This document shows, in pieces, positions 1 through 6,078 of a DNA stretch of 6,635 bases; the stretch's first letter is position 1, and each line of letters begins with the position of its first letter. The notes under the pieces were generated by a model. That model was not told the origin of the DNA, made no database searches, and worked only from the letters and a program-made list of their open reading frames with translations. The stretch spans positions 1 through 6,635 of the forward strand of contig JAKMCZ010000137.1 in NCBI GenBank assembly GCA_022428185.1, read 5' to 3'. The DNA comes from Alphaproteobacteria bacterium (GTDB taxonomy: Bacteria > Pseudomonadota > Alphaproteobacteria > RS24). Made by a program: the position numbers and the translations under genes.

Positions 1-593
1 TTTTGCTCGACCAGCAAAATGGTCATTTTCTGCTCTTCATTGAGGCGTTTGATAATTTCAAAAATCTCGCCGACAAGTTTTGGCGAAAGGCCGAGCGACG
101 GCTCATCGAGTAGCATCATGCGCGGGCGCATCATCAGGGCGCGGCCAATGGCTAACATTTGCTGTTGCCCGCCCGATAGGTAAGCGGCTTCGTTTTTCGC
201 GCGCTCGCGCAAAATCGGAAAATAATCAAACACCGTCTCAAGGTCTTGCTCCACCCCGTCGCGGTCGGAACGTTTAAACGCCCCCATTTCGAGGTTTTCT
301 TGCACCGACAAAAACGGAAACACTTCGCGCCCTTCGGGCACATGACCGATGCCCTTATTGGCGACGCGGTCCGGCTCCATGCCGGCAATGTCTTCACCGT
401 GGAAGCTGATACTGCCCTTTTGCGGCTCCATCGCACCCGAAATGGTTTTCAAAACCGTGGTCTTACCGGCTCCATTGGAACCGAGAACGGCAACGATTTT
501 ACCTTCTTCGACGTCAAGACTGACGCCGCGAATAGCCATAATCGGCCCGTAAAATGTCTCCAAATTGCGAACTTGTAGAACTTGATTACTCAT
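1..593 (-). CDS. livF: LivF-type ATPase of branched-chain amino acid ABC importer (3' end beyond window)
   Basis: This is one of the two cytoplasmic ATPases that power a HAAT/LIV-I-type importer together with LivG, LivM and LivH. The visible 197 codons start at the ATG at 593-591, and the frame is open to the left edge; full-length LivF is usually about 235 residues, so roughly the last 40 are missing. Visible motifs are Walker A GSNGAGKTT (residues 38-46), the VPEGR segment (85-89) that replaces the usual Q-loop glutamine in LivF proteins, the ABC signature LSGGQQQ (139-145), Walker B MMLLDEP (159-165), and VEQ (195-197), where many ABC proteins have the H-loop histidine. VPEGR and VEQ together separate LivF from LivG. 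The start overlaps the livG stop (ATGA), so translation is probably coupled; a GGGGGTG stretch 5-6 bases upstream is a modest ribosome-binding site. The substrate cannot be read from the ATPase. Confidence 0.95.
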   Translation of the reverse strand, partial: MSNQVLQVRNLETFYGPIMAIRGVSLDVEEGKIVAVLGSNGAGKTTVLKTISGAMEPQKGSISFHGEDIAGMEPDRVANKGIGHVPEGREVFPFLSVQENLEMGAFKRSDRDGVEQDLETVFDYFPILRERAKNEAAYLSGGQQQMLAIGRALMMRPRMMLLDEPSLGLSPKLVGEIFEIIKRLNEEQKMTILLVEQ

Positions 594-1354
594 GCCGCAC
601 CCCCAAGATAGGCAGCAACCACATCGGGGTGGTTTTGCACTTCCTGCGATTTACCCTCAGCAATCACGCGGCCATTATTGAGCGCCAACACACGGTCAGA
701 AACTTCATTAACCAAGCTCATATCATGCTCAATCATCAGCACCGAAATATCGAGATCGTTTTTAATATCATCAATCCAGAAACCCATTTCTTCGGTCTCT
801 TCAGGGTTGAGGCCGGAAGCAGGCTCGTCGAGCAGCAATAATTCAGGCTCGACGCACAGCGCACGACCAAGCTCAATCTTCTTGCGAACCCCATAGGGCA
901 AATTGGCGATGCGCTCGTCGCGATAATGCGCCAGCTCAAGAAAATCAATCACGTCTTCCACTTTGCGGCGATGCTCCAATTCGGCACGGCGCACGCCCGG
1001 GTCAAAAAGCAATTGCCGAAGCACCGGCACATGATTGTGAATCTCACGACCAATAAGCAGGTTTTGTAGCACTGTTGAATGTTCAAACAATTCGATATTT
1101 TGAAATGTGCGCGCAATGCCGATACGCGCAATCGCATCAGCGCGCGCTTTGGTAATGTCATCGCCTTTGAAGCGGATATGACCTTCATTCGGCGCATAAA
1201 ACGATGAAATCATATTGAAGATGGTCGATTTGCCTGCGCCATTCGGCCCAACAATGGTGAACACTTCGCCCTTATTCATCTTAAAGCTAACCGCGTCGAC
1301 GGCCTTCACACCGCCAAAACTCAAACTCAAATTTTCAATTTCAAAGAAGCTCAT
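590..1354 (-). CDS. livG: LivG-type ATPase of branched-chain amino acid ABC importer
   Basis: This is the second cytoplasmic ATPase of the importer. At 254 residues it is complete and of normal LivG length. The sequence shows Walker A GPNGAGKST (36-44), a Q-loop in ARTFQN (Q85), the degenerate LivG-type signature LPYGVRKKIELGRAL (152-166) in place of LSGGQ, Walker B ELLLLDEP (171-178) and an H-loop in MIEHD (H210). The long insert between Q-loop and signature (about residues 100-150) and the C-terminal VVAAYLGG segment are typical of LivG, where the end of the chain contributes to the family's extra C-terminal region. Its ATG overlaps the livM stop by 4 bases and its own TGA overlaps the livF start by 4 bases. 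A GGAG about 9-10 bases upstream of the ATG lies inside the end of livM. Assignment to the subfamily is secure, while the transported substrate is unknown. Confidence 0.96.
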   Translation of the reverse strand: MSFFEIENLSLSFGGVKAVDAVSFKMNKGEVFTIVGPNGAGKSTIFNMISSFYAPNEGHIRFKGDDITKARADAIARIGIARTFQNIELFEHSTVLQNLLIGREIHNHVPVLRQLLFDPGVRRAELEHRRKVEDVIDFLELAHYRDERIANLPYGVRKKIELGRALCVEPELLLLDEPASGLNPEETEEMGFWIDDIKNDLDISVLMIEHDMSLVNEVSDRVLALNNGRVIAEGKSQEVQNHPDVVAAYLGGAA

Positions 1355-2427
1355 CGCATACGCTCCGTCTTCAAATAGCTGCGCTGACGCTTAAACGTGT
1401 TGCGGCGATAAAACGGAAAACTTTCAAGGAAGGTGCGGAATTTGATCCAGCGCCCATACACACCTTCGGGTTCGAAGATGATGAACAAGACGAGAATGAG
1501 ACCAAACAACCCCGGCTCCAGCCCCGGCTGATTGCCGATGGCAGCAGGCAGCCAATCCTTCAATATCGAAATCGAGGCTTCCAAAAAGCCGATGAGAATA
1601 GCACCGAAAATTGCGCCATGCACCGTGCCGAGACCACCGACCACAATCATCAGCAAAAGCTGGATTGACAAAATAATGCCGAAAATCTCTGGCGATAGGA
1701 ATTGAATGAAATGCGCGAACAGACCGCCCGCCAGACCGGTCAGTGCCGCCGAAATCATGAACGCCAGCACTTTGGTGCGCGCCACGCGAATACCAAGACT
1801 CTCGGCAGAAATTTCGCTATCGCGCACCGCCAACATGGAGCGCCCGAGCGGCGAACGCAAAACGTTAAGCACCAGCACAATCGAAATGATGAGCAGCACC
1901 AGAACGATGTAATAATATTCCCACGCCTCGAAAATCTCGTAACCGAAGACAACCGGCGGGTCGACAACCATGCCCCGATTGCCGCCGGTCACGCTTTCCC
2001 AATGAATAACCATATCCTCGACCACAATCGCGAAAGCCAGCGACGCGATGGTCAGGTAAAGGCCGGTCATACGGCTGGCGGGAACGGCAATCAGCAAGCC
2101 GACAATGCCCGATATCAGCGCCGCCATTGGCAGCGAGAGGAAAAACGGCACGCCATTGGATAGTAAATAGGTCTGCGCGTAAGCCCCGATTGCCATAAAA
2201 GCGGCATGGCCCAGCGAAACCTGTCCGGTAAATCCGGTCACCACCATCAGGCCAAGACCGGCGAGCGCGAATATCAAAACCCGCGTCAGTTCGTTAATCC
2301 AGTAAGTATCGAGAACAAACGGCGCGACCAGCACGGCAGCGAAAAGTAGCGAATACCAAAACAGATAGCCACTATGCTTCGCGATGCGGATATCTTGATT
2401 ATAGTCGGTTTTGAACAGAACGCGCAT
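1351..2427 (-). CDS. livM: LivM-type permease of branched-chain amino acid ABC importer
   Basis: This is an inner-membrane permease of the BPD_transp_2 (LivH/LivM) family, expected to pair with LivH to form the translocation channel. It has 358 residues with about eight to ten hydrophobic segments, for example about 21-40, 46-65, 100-117, 125-140, 172-190, 221-240, 249-266 and 303-319. The family motif TGFTGQVSLGHAAFMAIGAY lies at 64-83. The cytoplasmic ATPase-coupling loop is around 192-214 (SPLGRSMLAVRDSEISAESLG), followed by the usual LAGGLFAH segment, and the IIFEPEGVYGRW ending of the core is at 316-327. After this comes a strongly basic tail of about 30 residues (328-358), longer than the minimal family core. 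The start ATG lies 4 bases after the livH stop. An AGAAGG lies about 10 bases upstream, inside the end of livH, which suggests coupled translation. Confidence 0.95.
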   Translation of the reverse strand: MRVLFKTDYNQDIRIAKHSGYLFWYSLLFAAVLVAPFVLDTYWINELTRVLIFALAGLGLMVVTGFTGQVSLGHAAFMAIGAYAQTYLLSNGVPFFLSLPMAALISGIVGLLIAVPASRMTGLYLTIASLAFAIVVEDMVIHWESVTGGNRGMVVDPPVVFGYEIFEAWEYYYIVLVLLIISIVLVLNVLRSPLGRSMLAVRDSEISAESLGIRVARTKVLAFMISAALTGLAGGLFAHFIQFLSPEIFGIILSIQLLLMIVVGGLGTVHGAIFGAILIGFLEASISILKDWLPAAIGNQPGLEPGLFGLILVLFIIFEPEGVYGRWIKFRTFLESFPFYRRNTFKRQRSYLKTERMR

Positions 2428-2431
2428 CGAC

Positions 2432-3298
2432 CTAAACCTTCTTCTGATAAATCGTTGCGAACAGACCTTCGGGACGCAGCATCAAGACGGCGAACATAAT
2501 CAGATAACCGATAATGTTTTTAACCTCAGGCAAATAGGCGGCGGCAAAAGGTTCGGCAACGCCGATAATCAAACCGCCAATCAGCGCACCCGGGAGCGAG
2601 CCGAAGCCGCCAATAACGGCAGCGGCAAATGCCTTAATACCCAAAAATCCGTTGAGCGGGCCGATAAGGGTAATCGGTGCCAGCAGCACACCCGCCACAC
2701 AGCTAATCGCTGCGGCCAAACCCCAAACGCCCGAATAGACCAGCTTCACCGGAATACCGACATAAAAAGCCGCCAATTGATTTTGCGAGGCGGCCTGCAT
2801 GGCAATGCCCCAGCGACTGTAGCGCAGAAACAGAAACAGCAGCGCGACCAAAACCGCCGTGCCGCCCATAATGGCGAGGCGGTCATGCCCGATAACGATA
2901 CCGCCGAAATTAAGCGTGTCGGCGAAAGGCGTATCGAGGCTGAAAGGGCCCTGCCCCCAAATCATGCCTGCCGCAGCACGGAAAATGAAACCAAGACTGA
3001 TGGTCAAAATAACGATTGAGAATTGCGGTTGCCCGATAATGCGGCGGACGACAATCGCGTCGACCAAAAATCCAAACACGGCCATCACCACCATAGCCAG
3101 CAACAGGCCGAGCCAGAAATTAAAACCCCAAGTGACAATGATTGTGAAAGCAACAAATGAGCCAATCATCATAATATCGCCTTGCGCGAAATTGACCATT
3201 TCGGTGGCTTTGTAAATCATAACAAAGCCCATCGCGATGAGACCATACACACAGCCCTGCGATAAGCCGATAATCAGCAGCTGAAAAAACTCTGCCAT
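2432..3298 (-). CDS. livH: LivH-type permease of branched-chain amino acid ABC importer
   Basis: This is the first gene of the importer operon and the other half of the membrane channel. The open frame reaches back to a TTG at 3325, but I chose the ATG at 3298 because it has an AGGA (3305-3308) six bases upstream and gives the standard N-terminus MAEFFQLLIIGLSQGCVYGL. The protein is 288 residues long, normal for LivH. Characteristic segments are YKATEMVNFAQGDIMMIGSF (29-48), where the FAQGD turn is a LivH hallmark, the cytoplasmic coupling loop SRWGIAMQAASQNQLAAFYVG (161-181), AFAAAVIGGFGSLPGALIGG (223-242), and the C-terminal LRPEGLFA (274-281). Hydrophobic stretches cover most of the chain. 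It is preceded by a 125-base gap with a candidate promoter and a short leader, and lies downstream of, and in the same direction as, the regulator gene. Confidence 0.95.
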   Translation of the reverse strand: MAEFFQLLIIGLSQGCVYGLIAMGFVMIYKATEMVNFAQGDIMMIGSFVAFTIIVTWGFNFWLGLLLAMVVMAVFGFLVDAIVVRRIIGQPQFSIVILTISLGFIFRAAAGMIWGQGPFSLDTPFADTLNFGGIVIGHDRLAIMGGTAVLVALLFLFLRYSRWGIAMQAASQNQLAAFYVGIPVKLVYSGVWGLAAAISCVAGVLLAPITLIGPLNGFLGIKAFAAAVIGGFGSLPGALIGGLIIGVAEPFAAAYLPEVKNIIGYLIMFAVLMLRPEGLFATIYQKKV

Positions 3299-3355
3299 AA
3301 ATTTTCCTATTTCCCCCAACCGCAAAAGCGGGCTCAGCCGAGCGACCGACGAGAC
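3299..3355 (-). other. Predicted 5' leader of livHMGF mRNA with small hairpins
   Basis: If the promoter at 3362-3390 is used, transcription should begin near 3355 and leave a leader of about 57 bases. In it CCGCTTTTGCGG (3331-3320 on the transcribed strand) forms a perfect 4-bp hairpin with a TTTT loop, and GCTCGGCTGAGC just upstream of it forms a second 4-bp hairpin. Neither is followed by a T run, so they do not look like an attenuator, and no leader peptide was recognised. The AGGA ribosome-binding site lies at the downstream end. Their function is unknown and they may be incidental. Confidence 0.3.
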
Positions 3356-3361
3356 AATAAC

Positions 3362-3390
3362 AGTAAAACCAGCAAAATTTGAAGTGGCAA
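3362..3390 (-). promoter_or_regulatory. Candidate sigma70-like promoter for livHMGF
   Basis: On the minus strand the -35 box TTGCCA (3390-3385, 5 of 6 match to TTGACA) and the -10 box TTTACT (3367-3362, 4 of 6 match to TATAAT) are separated by exactly 17 bases. They lie between the regulator stop and the livH start, in the right orientation. An 8-bp palindrome GCAATTGC (3387-3394) overlaps the -35 box and could be a repressor or activator contact. No convincing terminator separates the regulator gene from livH, so some read-through from the regulator is also possible. Confidence 0.45.
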
Positions 3391-3423
3391 TTGCGATTTT
3401 CGTGAGAAAAACTGAAAATTTTT

Positions 3424-4194
3424 CTATGCGCTTATGGTAGCCAATTGCGGTGTCGGCTTGGCGACGTCAAGCGCATCGATAAAATCGCTATAAATGGTCG
3501 TCGAACCGGCAAACACATTCAGTCTGTCACAAACATCTTCGACCGAATCCTCAAGAATTTTTGCCAGCATATCGCTCGCGCGAACAAACACCCTATTGCC
3601 CTCTCGTTTTCTTTGAAAATAACCCGCTTCAAACATCATTTTCACAAACTGACGAAGGCTTTCATGGTCGATTGGGAAGTTGTTTTTTATCCGTTTCAAT
3701 TCGACATAGGCGGTTTCAGACTGCTCGAGGACGTAAAACACAATGCCCCGTCTAACCGGCGCGCGGAACATAAAGGCGTGAAGGTTTTTGGCGCGCGCAT
3801 AAATATCGAAGGCCTGCGTAATTACAAAGACCTCACGCAGAGTCGTGGTGAAAGACGCCAGCCTGTCACGATGCAAGTCGAGCCATTGATTGCCAACCGT
3901 TGAAATGAGATTCAAATATTTGTCGCACGGTATAATTTCATAATTTGGACGCCCGGCGCTGCTTAAAAAACCCTCCTTTTCTGCGCGGCGCAGCATGATG
4001 CGCAAGCTTTCGGAGCTACAGCCGACAAGTTCGGTCAAATCGCGTGGTTTGGTTTTCCGCTGCTCGAAATGCGTAAGTAAGATGTGGCTGAAAATCAATT
4101 CTTGATTGCCGGGCCGCTTGTCAAATTCCAGTCCTTCTGAAATTTGGTCAAAGGCCAAAACTTTCTTCATCGTTTCAAAATTGATACTCAACAC
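3424..4194 (-). CDS. Putative transcriptional regulator with two winged-helix segments
   Basis: I do not recognise a named family. From a GTG at 4194 the protein is 256 residues. The first winged-helix-like segment spans about 33-90: a helix LIFSHILLTHF, then TKPRDLTELVGCSSESLRIMLRRAEKEGFLS as helix-turn-helix, then a wing GRPNYEIIP. A similar arrangement recurs at about 147-205, with VELKRIKNNFPIDHESLRQFVKMMFEAGYF as helices and a basic wing QRKREGNRVFV. The two align at the putative recognition helix (ESLRIMLRRAEKEGF against ESLRQFVKMMFEAGY), suggesting an internal duplication and a MarR-like fold. The start is uncertain: AGAGAGG sits only 2-3 bases before GTG 4194, is better spaced for the next codon, TTG 4191, and an ATG follows at 4170. 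The gene lies just upstream of livHMGF on the same strand and diverges from the 4322 unit, so it could control either; the target is inferred, not shown. Confidence 0.75.
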   Translation of the reverse strand: MLSINFETMKKVLAFDQISEGLEFDKRPGNQELIFSHILLTHFEQRKTKPRDLTELVGCSSESLRIMLRRAEKEGFLSSAGRPNYEIIPCDKYLNLISTVGNQWLDLHRDRLASFTTTLREVFVITQAFDIYARAKNLHAFMFRAPVRRGIVFYVLEQSETAYVELKRIKNNFPIDHESLRQFVKMMFEAGYFQRKREGNRVFVRASDMLAKILEDSVEDVCDRLNVFAGSTTIYSDFIDALDVAKPTPQLATISA

Positions 4195-4321
4195 AACCTC
4201 TCTACCAAAAATGAAACCCCATCAGGAATTATTATGCAAGTGCAAACTCCAGTTTTTTTGGGGTTGAGAGTCAAATCCGAAAGCCAAAAGATAATTTCAT
4301 CATTCTGTTAGGAGAAAATTT
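4195..4321. promoter_or_regulatory. Divergent intergenic region with inverted repeats (possible operators)
   Basis: This 127-base AT-rich region separates the regulator gene from the plus-strand unit at 4322 and must contain both start signals. AACCCCA (4215-4221) is repeated inverted as TGGGGTT (4259-4265). More loosely, CTCTC-TACC-AAAAA (4198-4211) mirrors TTTTTTTGGGGTTGAGAG (4253-4270) with a 2-base indel. Between them TGCAAGTGCA (4235-4244) is a perfect TGCA-N2-TGCA dyad. On the minus strand this adjoins CATAATAAT, a plausible -10 region for the regulator, although I find no good -35 box at the right distance. Autoregulation through these dyads is an inference only. Confidence 0.35.
4264..4295 (+). 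promoter_or_regulatory. Weak candidate promoter for the 4322-5479 unit
   Basis: TTGAGA (4264-4269, 5 of 6 match) is followed by GATAAT (4290-4295, 5 of 6 match), but the spacer is 20 bases, which is longer than ideal. The shifted alternative AAGATA (4288-4293) gives 18 bases with a poorer -10 box. A start near 4302 would leave a leader of about 20 bases containing TTAGGAG. The -35 box lies inside the right arm of the inverted repeat, which would fit regulation from that dyad. Confidence 0.3.
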
Positions 4322-4741
4322 ATGAGTGAAGTAGATCTTTGGAACATGGCCTTACAAAACCGCCAGGTTTTCGGCCTCTATAACTTAGGCTATGGCGTGC
4401 TGAGTCTGGTGATTATTTTTATCGCCTATATCGTCCGCCACCAACCCATGTGGTTTCGCGGCATTTCCGCTGCCATTGCCGTATTCTTCATCTTCAACAC
4501 CTTCGTCTTGCTGACACAAAGCAGCAATGGCTTATATGGCCTGTTCACCATTTTGAGCACGATGGCAGCGGCCGGTGATGCGCCGCTGATGAAAGCATTC
4601 ATGACGGGTAATGGCATGACGGTCGGTGAGCCGGTGACACAACCGGCTTGGCAACTTTTGGGTGCACTCGCCATGTTGGCGCATGCCGGTCTTTCGGTAT
4701 ATCTGTTTGTCGCCGCCAAATGGGACGGCGAAAAAGCCTAA
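4322..4741 (+). CDS. Small multi-pass membrane protein of unknown function
   Basis: This 139-residue protein resembles no family I can name. Hydrophobic segments lie at about 20-38 (LGYGVLSLVIIFIAYIV), 46-65 (ISAAIAVFFIFNTFVLLT) and 109-132 (LLGALAMLAHAGLSVYLFVAA), with a weaker one at 71-85, so it has three or four membrane passes. The short N-terminus is polar, an RHQPMWFR linker separates the first two passes, and a short charged tail KWDGEKA ends the chain. The glycine- and threonine-containing segment 86-108 between the later passes should be extra-membrane. The start is well supported by TAGGAG 6-7 bases upstream of the ATG. It ends TAATAA and is followed 18 bases later by an exported protein gene with its own AGGAG, so the two probably form one transcript and may act together at the cell envelope. 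Confidence 0.8.
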   Translation: MSEVDLWNMALQNRQVFGLYNLGYGVLSLVIIFIAYIVRHQPMWFRGISAAIAVFFIFNTFVLLTQSSNGLYGLFTILSTMAAAGDAPLMKAFMTGNGMTVGEPVTQPAWQLLGALAMLAHAGLSVYLFVAAKWDGEKA

Positions 4742-4759
4742 TAATCAGGAGATTTATTT

Positions 4760-5479
4760 ATGTTTATTCGCGTAATGTTTGTTTTGCTTGCGATGACGGG
4801 TCTGGCCCGCGCGCAAGCTGTATGGGTTGATTATGCCTGGCAGGTCGCACCTGCTCAGGAAAATCGTTTTTTCTCAGCGGTCGATAAGTTCACCAATTCC
4901 GACACGTTCAGAACGTTTGACGGTCGGATGTTGATTAACGCTCATGCGATTAATGGTCCGCAAGCGACGAACTTCTCGTTTGCCGTCATTTATGACAGCC
5001 TCGCCTCTTTTGAAGCGACACAAGCAGGCCTGAACGGCACTGCCGATTGGGATCGTTTCCGTAAAGCACTTGCCGCCAATGGCACATTGCTGAGCGAGAC
5101 GGTTTATACCCATGTCGCCGGTTGGGGCACTCTCGATAACAACACCCAAGCATGGGAAGGTTCGGCCGTGCAGGTCACTAATCCGGCTGGCTATATCGGT
5201 CGACTGAACCGCTTGATGGATTCCGATATTATGTCGGACTTCCCGGGTTCATTTGATGTATGGCGGGTGACCGCAGGCGGCGCGCCGGGCGTGACGCATA
5301 CGATTGTTTTCGGTGCAAAAAGCTGGTCGGAGCTGGAAAACTTCCGCGCCGAGTCGGCTAAAAACCCTGATTTTGTCGCTGCCATTGCTGGCATGGCAAA
5401 AACCAGAACGCTGCTTGGTTCGTTATGGACACGCTCCGTCGGAACCCACGGAACGTTGGATTTGAACAGTATTCGTTAA
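4760..5479 (+). CDS. Exported protein with tandemly duplicated ferredoxin-like (dimeric alpha-beta barrel type) domain
   Basis: The protein has 239 residues. A signal peptide is clear: MFIR, a hydrophobic core VMFVLLAMTGL, and an ARA|QA cleavage site after residue 18, so the mature protein is probably periplasmic. The mature part reads as two similar halves, about 20-124 and 134-232, each with predicted strand-helix-strand-strand-helix order. The halves align best at their ends: TLLSETVYTHVAGWGTLD (109-126) against TLLGSLWTRSVGTHGTLD (217-234), and the preceding IYDSLASFEA (77-86) against GAKSWSELENFRA (185-197). Such pseudo-dimers are typical of the dimeric alpha-beta barrel superfamily (NIPSNAP, ABM and EthD types), but no catalytic residues are recognisable and no function can be assigned. 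AGGAG (4747-4751) lies 8 bases before the ATG. A strong terminator follows 17 bases after the stop, so this is the last gene of its unit. Confidence 0.82.
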   Translation: MFIRVMFVLLAMTGLARAQAVWVDYAWQVAPAQENRFFSAVDKFTNSDTFRTFDGRMLINAHAINGPQATNFSFAVIYDSLASFEATQAGLNGTADWDRFRKALAANGTLLSETVYTHVAGWGTLDNNTQAWEGSAVQVTNPAGYIGRLNRLMDSDIMSDFPGSFDVWRVTAGGAPGVTHTIVFGAKSWSELENFRAESAKNPDFVAAIAGMAKTRTLLGSLWTRSVGTHGTLDLNSIR

Positions 5480-5496
5480 TCCGATAGCGCAAAATG

Positions 5497-5530
5497 AAAC
5501 GGGCATGTGTAAACCACATGCCCGTTTTTT
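5497..5530 (+). terminator. Strong intrinsic terminator
   Basis: The arms AAACGGGCATGTG (5497-5509) and CACATGCCCGTTT (5515-5527) form a perfect 13-bp stem with a 5-base loop TAAAC. The Ts continue to 5530, giving a run of six (5525-5530). It ends the 4322-5479 unit. The cupin gene converges from the other side and stops at 5559; on that strand the stem is followed by TTTCATTTT, so the same hairpin probably serves both directions. Confidence 0.93.
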
Positions 5531-5558
5531 ATGCCTAAAGCTTGGTGAGGAAGCGCGC

Positions 5559-5906
5559 TTACTCGCCCCACGCGCCGTGAAATTCAAACACCACGGCTTC
5601 TTCATCGCCGACAACCCAGCCATCATGCCCGGGCGCGATAGAGTATGCGTCGCCTTCCGTATAGGTCAATTCTGTGCCGTCATCATGGCTGGCGCAAACC
5701 GTGCCCTTCACAACCACGCCCAAATGCTGCGCCTGGCAGCTATCAGTGCCGACATTCGGCTTAATGTCATTCGACCATTTCCAGCCAGGCTTTAGGGTCA
5801 GCTTCATAATCCGTTGACCGCCAACATTCAGCGTTTCAACGCGCGCATTGTTCGGTTCGTTCAACTCACCATCATTGGCGAAACTCTTAACTTCAATAGA
5901 TGCCAT
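5559..5906 (-). CDS. Small single-domain cupin protein
   Basis: This is a 115-residue cytoplasmic protein without signal peptide or membrane segment. The beta-rich chain fits one cupin barrel (Cupin_2 type). PGWKWSNDIKP (40-50) precedes the first motif TDSCQAQHLGVVVKGTV (54-70), and the second motif is EGDAYSIAPGHDGWVV (84-99). The classical first motif HxH...E is reduced here: only H61 stands in the right place with C57 four residues earlier, while H94 is present in the second motif. Metal binding is therefore possible but not certain. Similar DSCQAxHLG...PGHDxWVVGDE cupins are, from memory, widespread stand-alone proteins or sensory domains of unknown ligand. The ATG at 5906 has AGGAG (5919-5915) 8 bases upstream, which fixes the start. 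It lies alone between the tRNA gene and the shared terminator. Confidence 0.88.
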   Translation of the reverse strand: MASIEVKSFANDGELNEPNNARVETLNVGGQRIMKLTLKPGWKWSNDIKPNVGTDSCQAQHLGVVVKGTVCASHDDGTELTYTEGDAYSIAPGHDGWVVGDEEAVVFEFHGAWGE

Positions 5907-5954
5907 TTACTCAACTCCTCATTTTATATGACCATCAGGCCATAAGAGCAGCGC

Positions 5955-5980
5955 AAAAATCAGCCCCAAAAAAGTTGGGG
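5955..5980 (-). terminator. Possible weak terminator downstream of the tRNA gene
   Basis: On the minus strand CCCCAA (5980-5975), a 5-base loop CTTTT and TTGGGG (5969-5964) form a 6-bp hairpin. It is followed after CTGA by TTTTT. It lies about 100 bases downstream of the tRNA 3' end and before the cupin start, so it could end the tRNA transcript. The stem is short and the T run is displaced by four bases, so the call is tentative. The remainder of the 172-base gap (5907-6078) shows no gene. Confidence 0.3.
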
Positions 5981-6078
5981 TTGGCCGCGATGAGGGATCA
6001 ATCGGCTAAGTTTTGTTTTGGATTGTTCGGAAGATGGGCCGGTTTGCACCGCCATCAGCAGGAGGTTGCGAGGAAAAA

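Noticed and set aside
1702..2163. Long open frame on the plus strand opposite livM
   Set aside because: It is a shadow of the livM frame: histidine-, arginine- and asparagine-rich composition without domain features, lying fully antisense to a conserved gene.
2411..3019. 202-codon open frame on the plus strand opposite livH
   Set aside because: It is antisense to conserved livH, with low-complexity polar composition and no recognisable fold.
3299..3325. N-terminal extension of livH to a TTG at 3325
   Set aside because: The nine extra codons would place the ribosome-binding site AGGA inside the gene. The ATG at 3298 has good spacing and gives the usual LivH N-terminus.
3395..3423. A/T-rich dyad after the regulator stop as a terminator
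   Set aside because: ATTTTC/GAAAAT is a 6-bp stem almost without GC pairs, has a long loop, and has no T run in the right place.
3445..3903. Open frame opposite the regulator gene
   Set aside because: It lies antisense to the regulator, whose frame has coherent helix-turn-helix structure; this frame shows no family features.
5505..5795. Plus-strand open frame overlapping the terminator and the cupin gene
   Set aside because: It begins within the terminator stem and runs antisense to a recognisable cupin.
5922..5929. TATAAAAT-like sequence upstream of the cupin gene as its -10 box
   Set aside because: Transcription would start within or at the ribosome-binding site AGGAG, and no -35 box is found 16-18 bases upstream.
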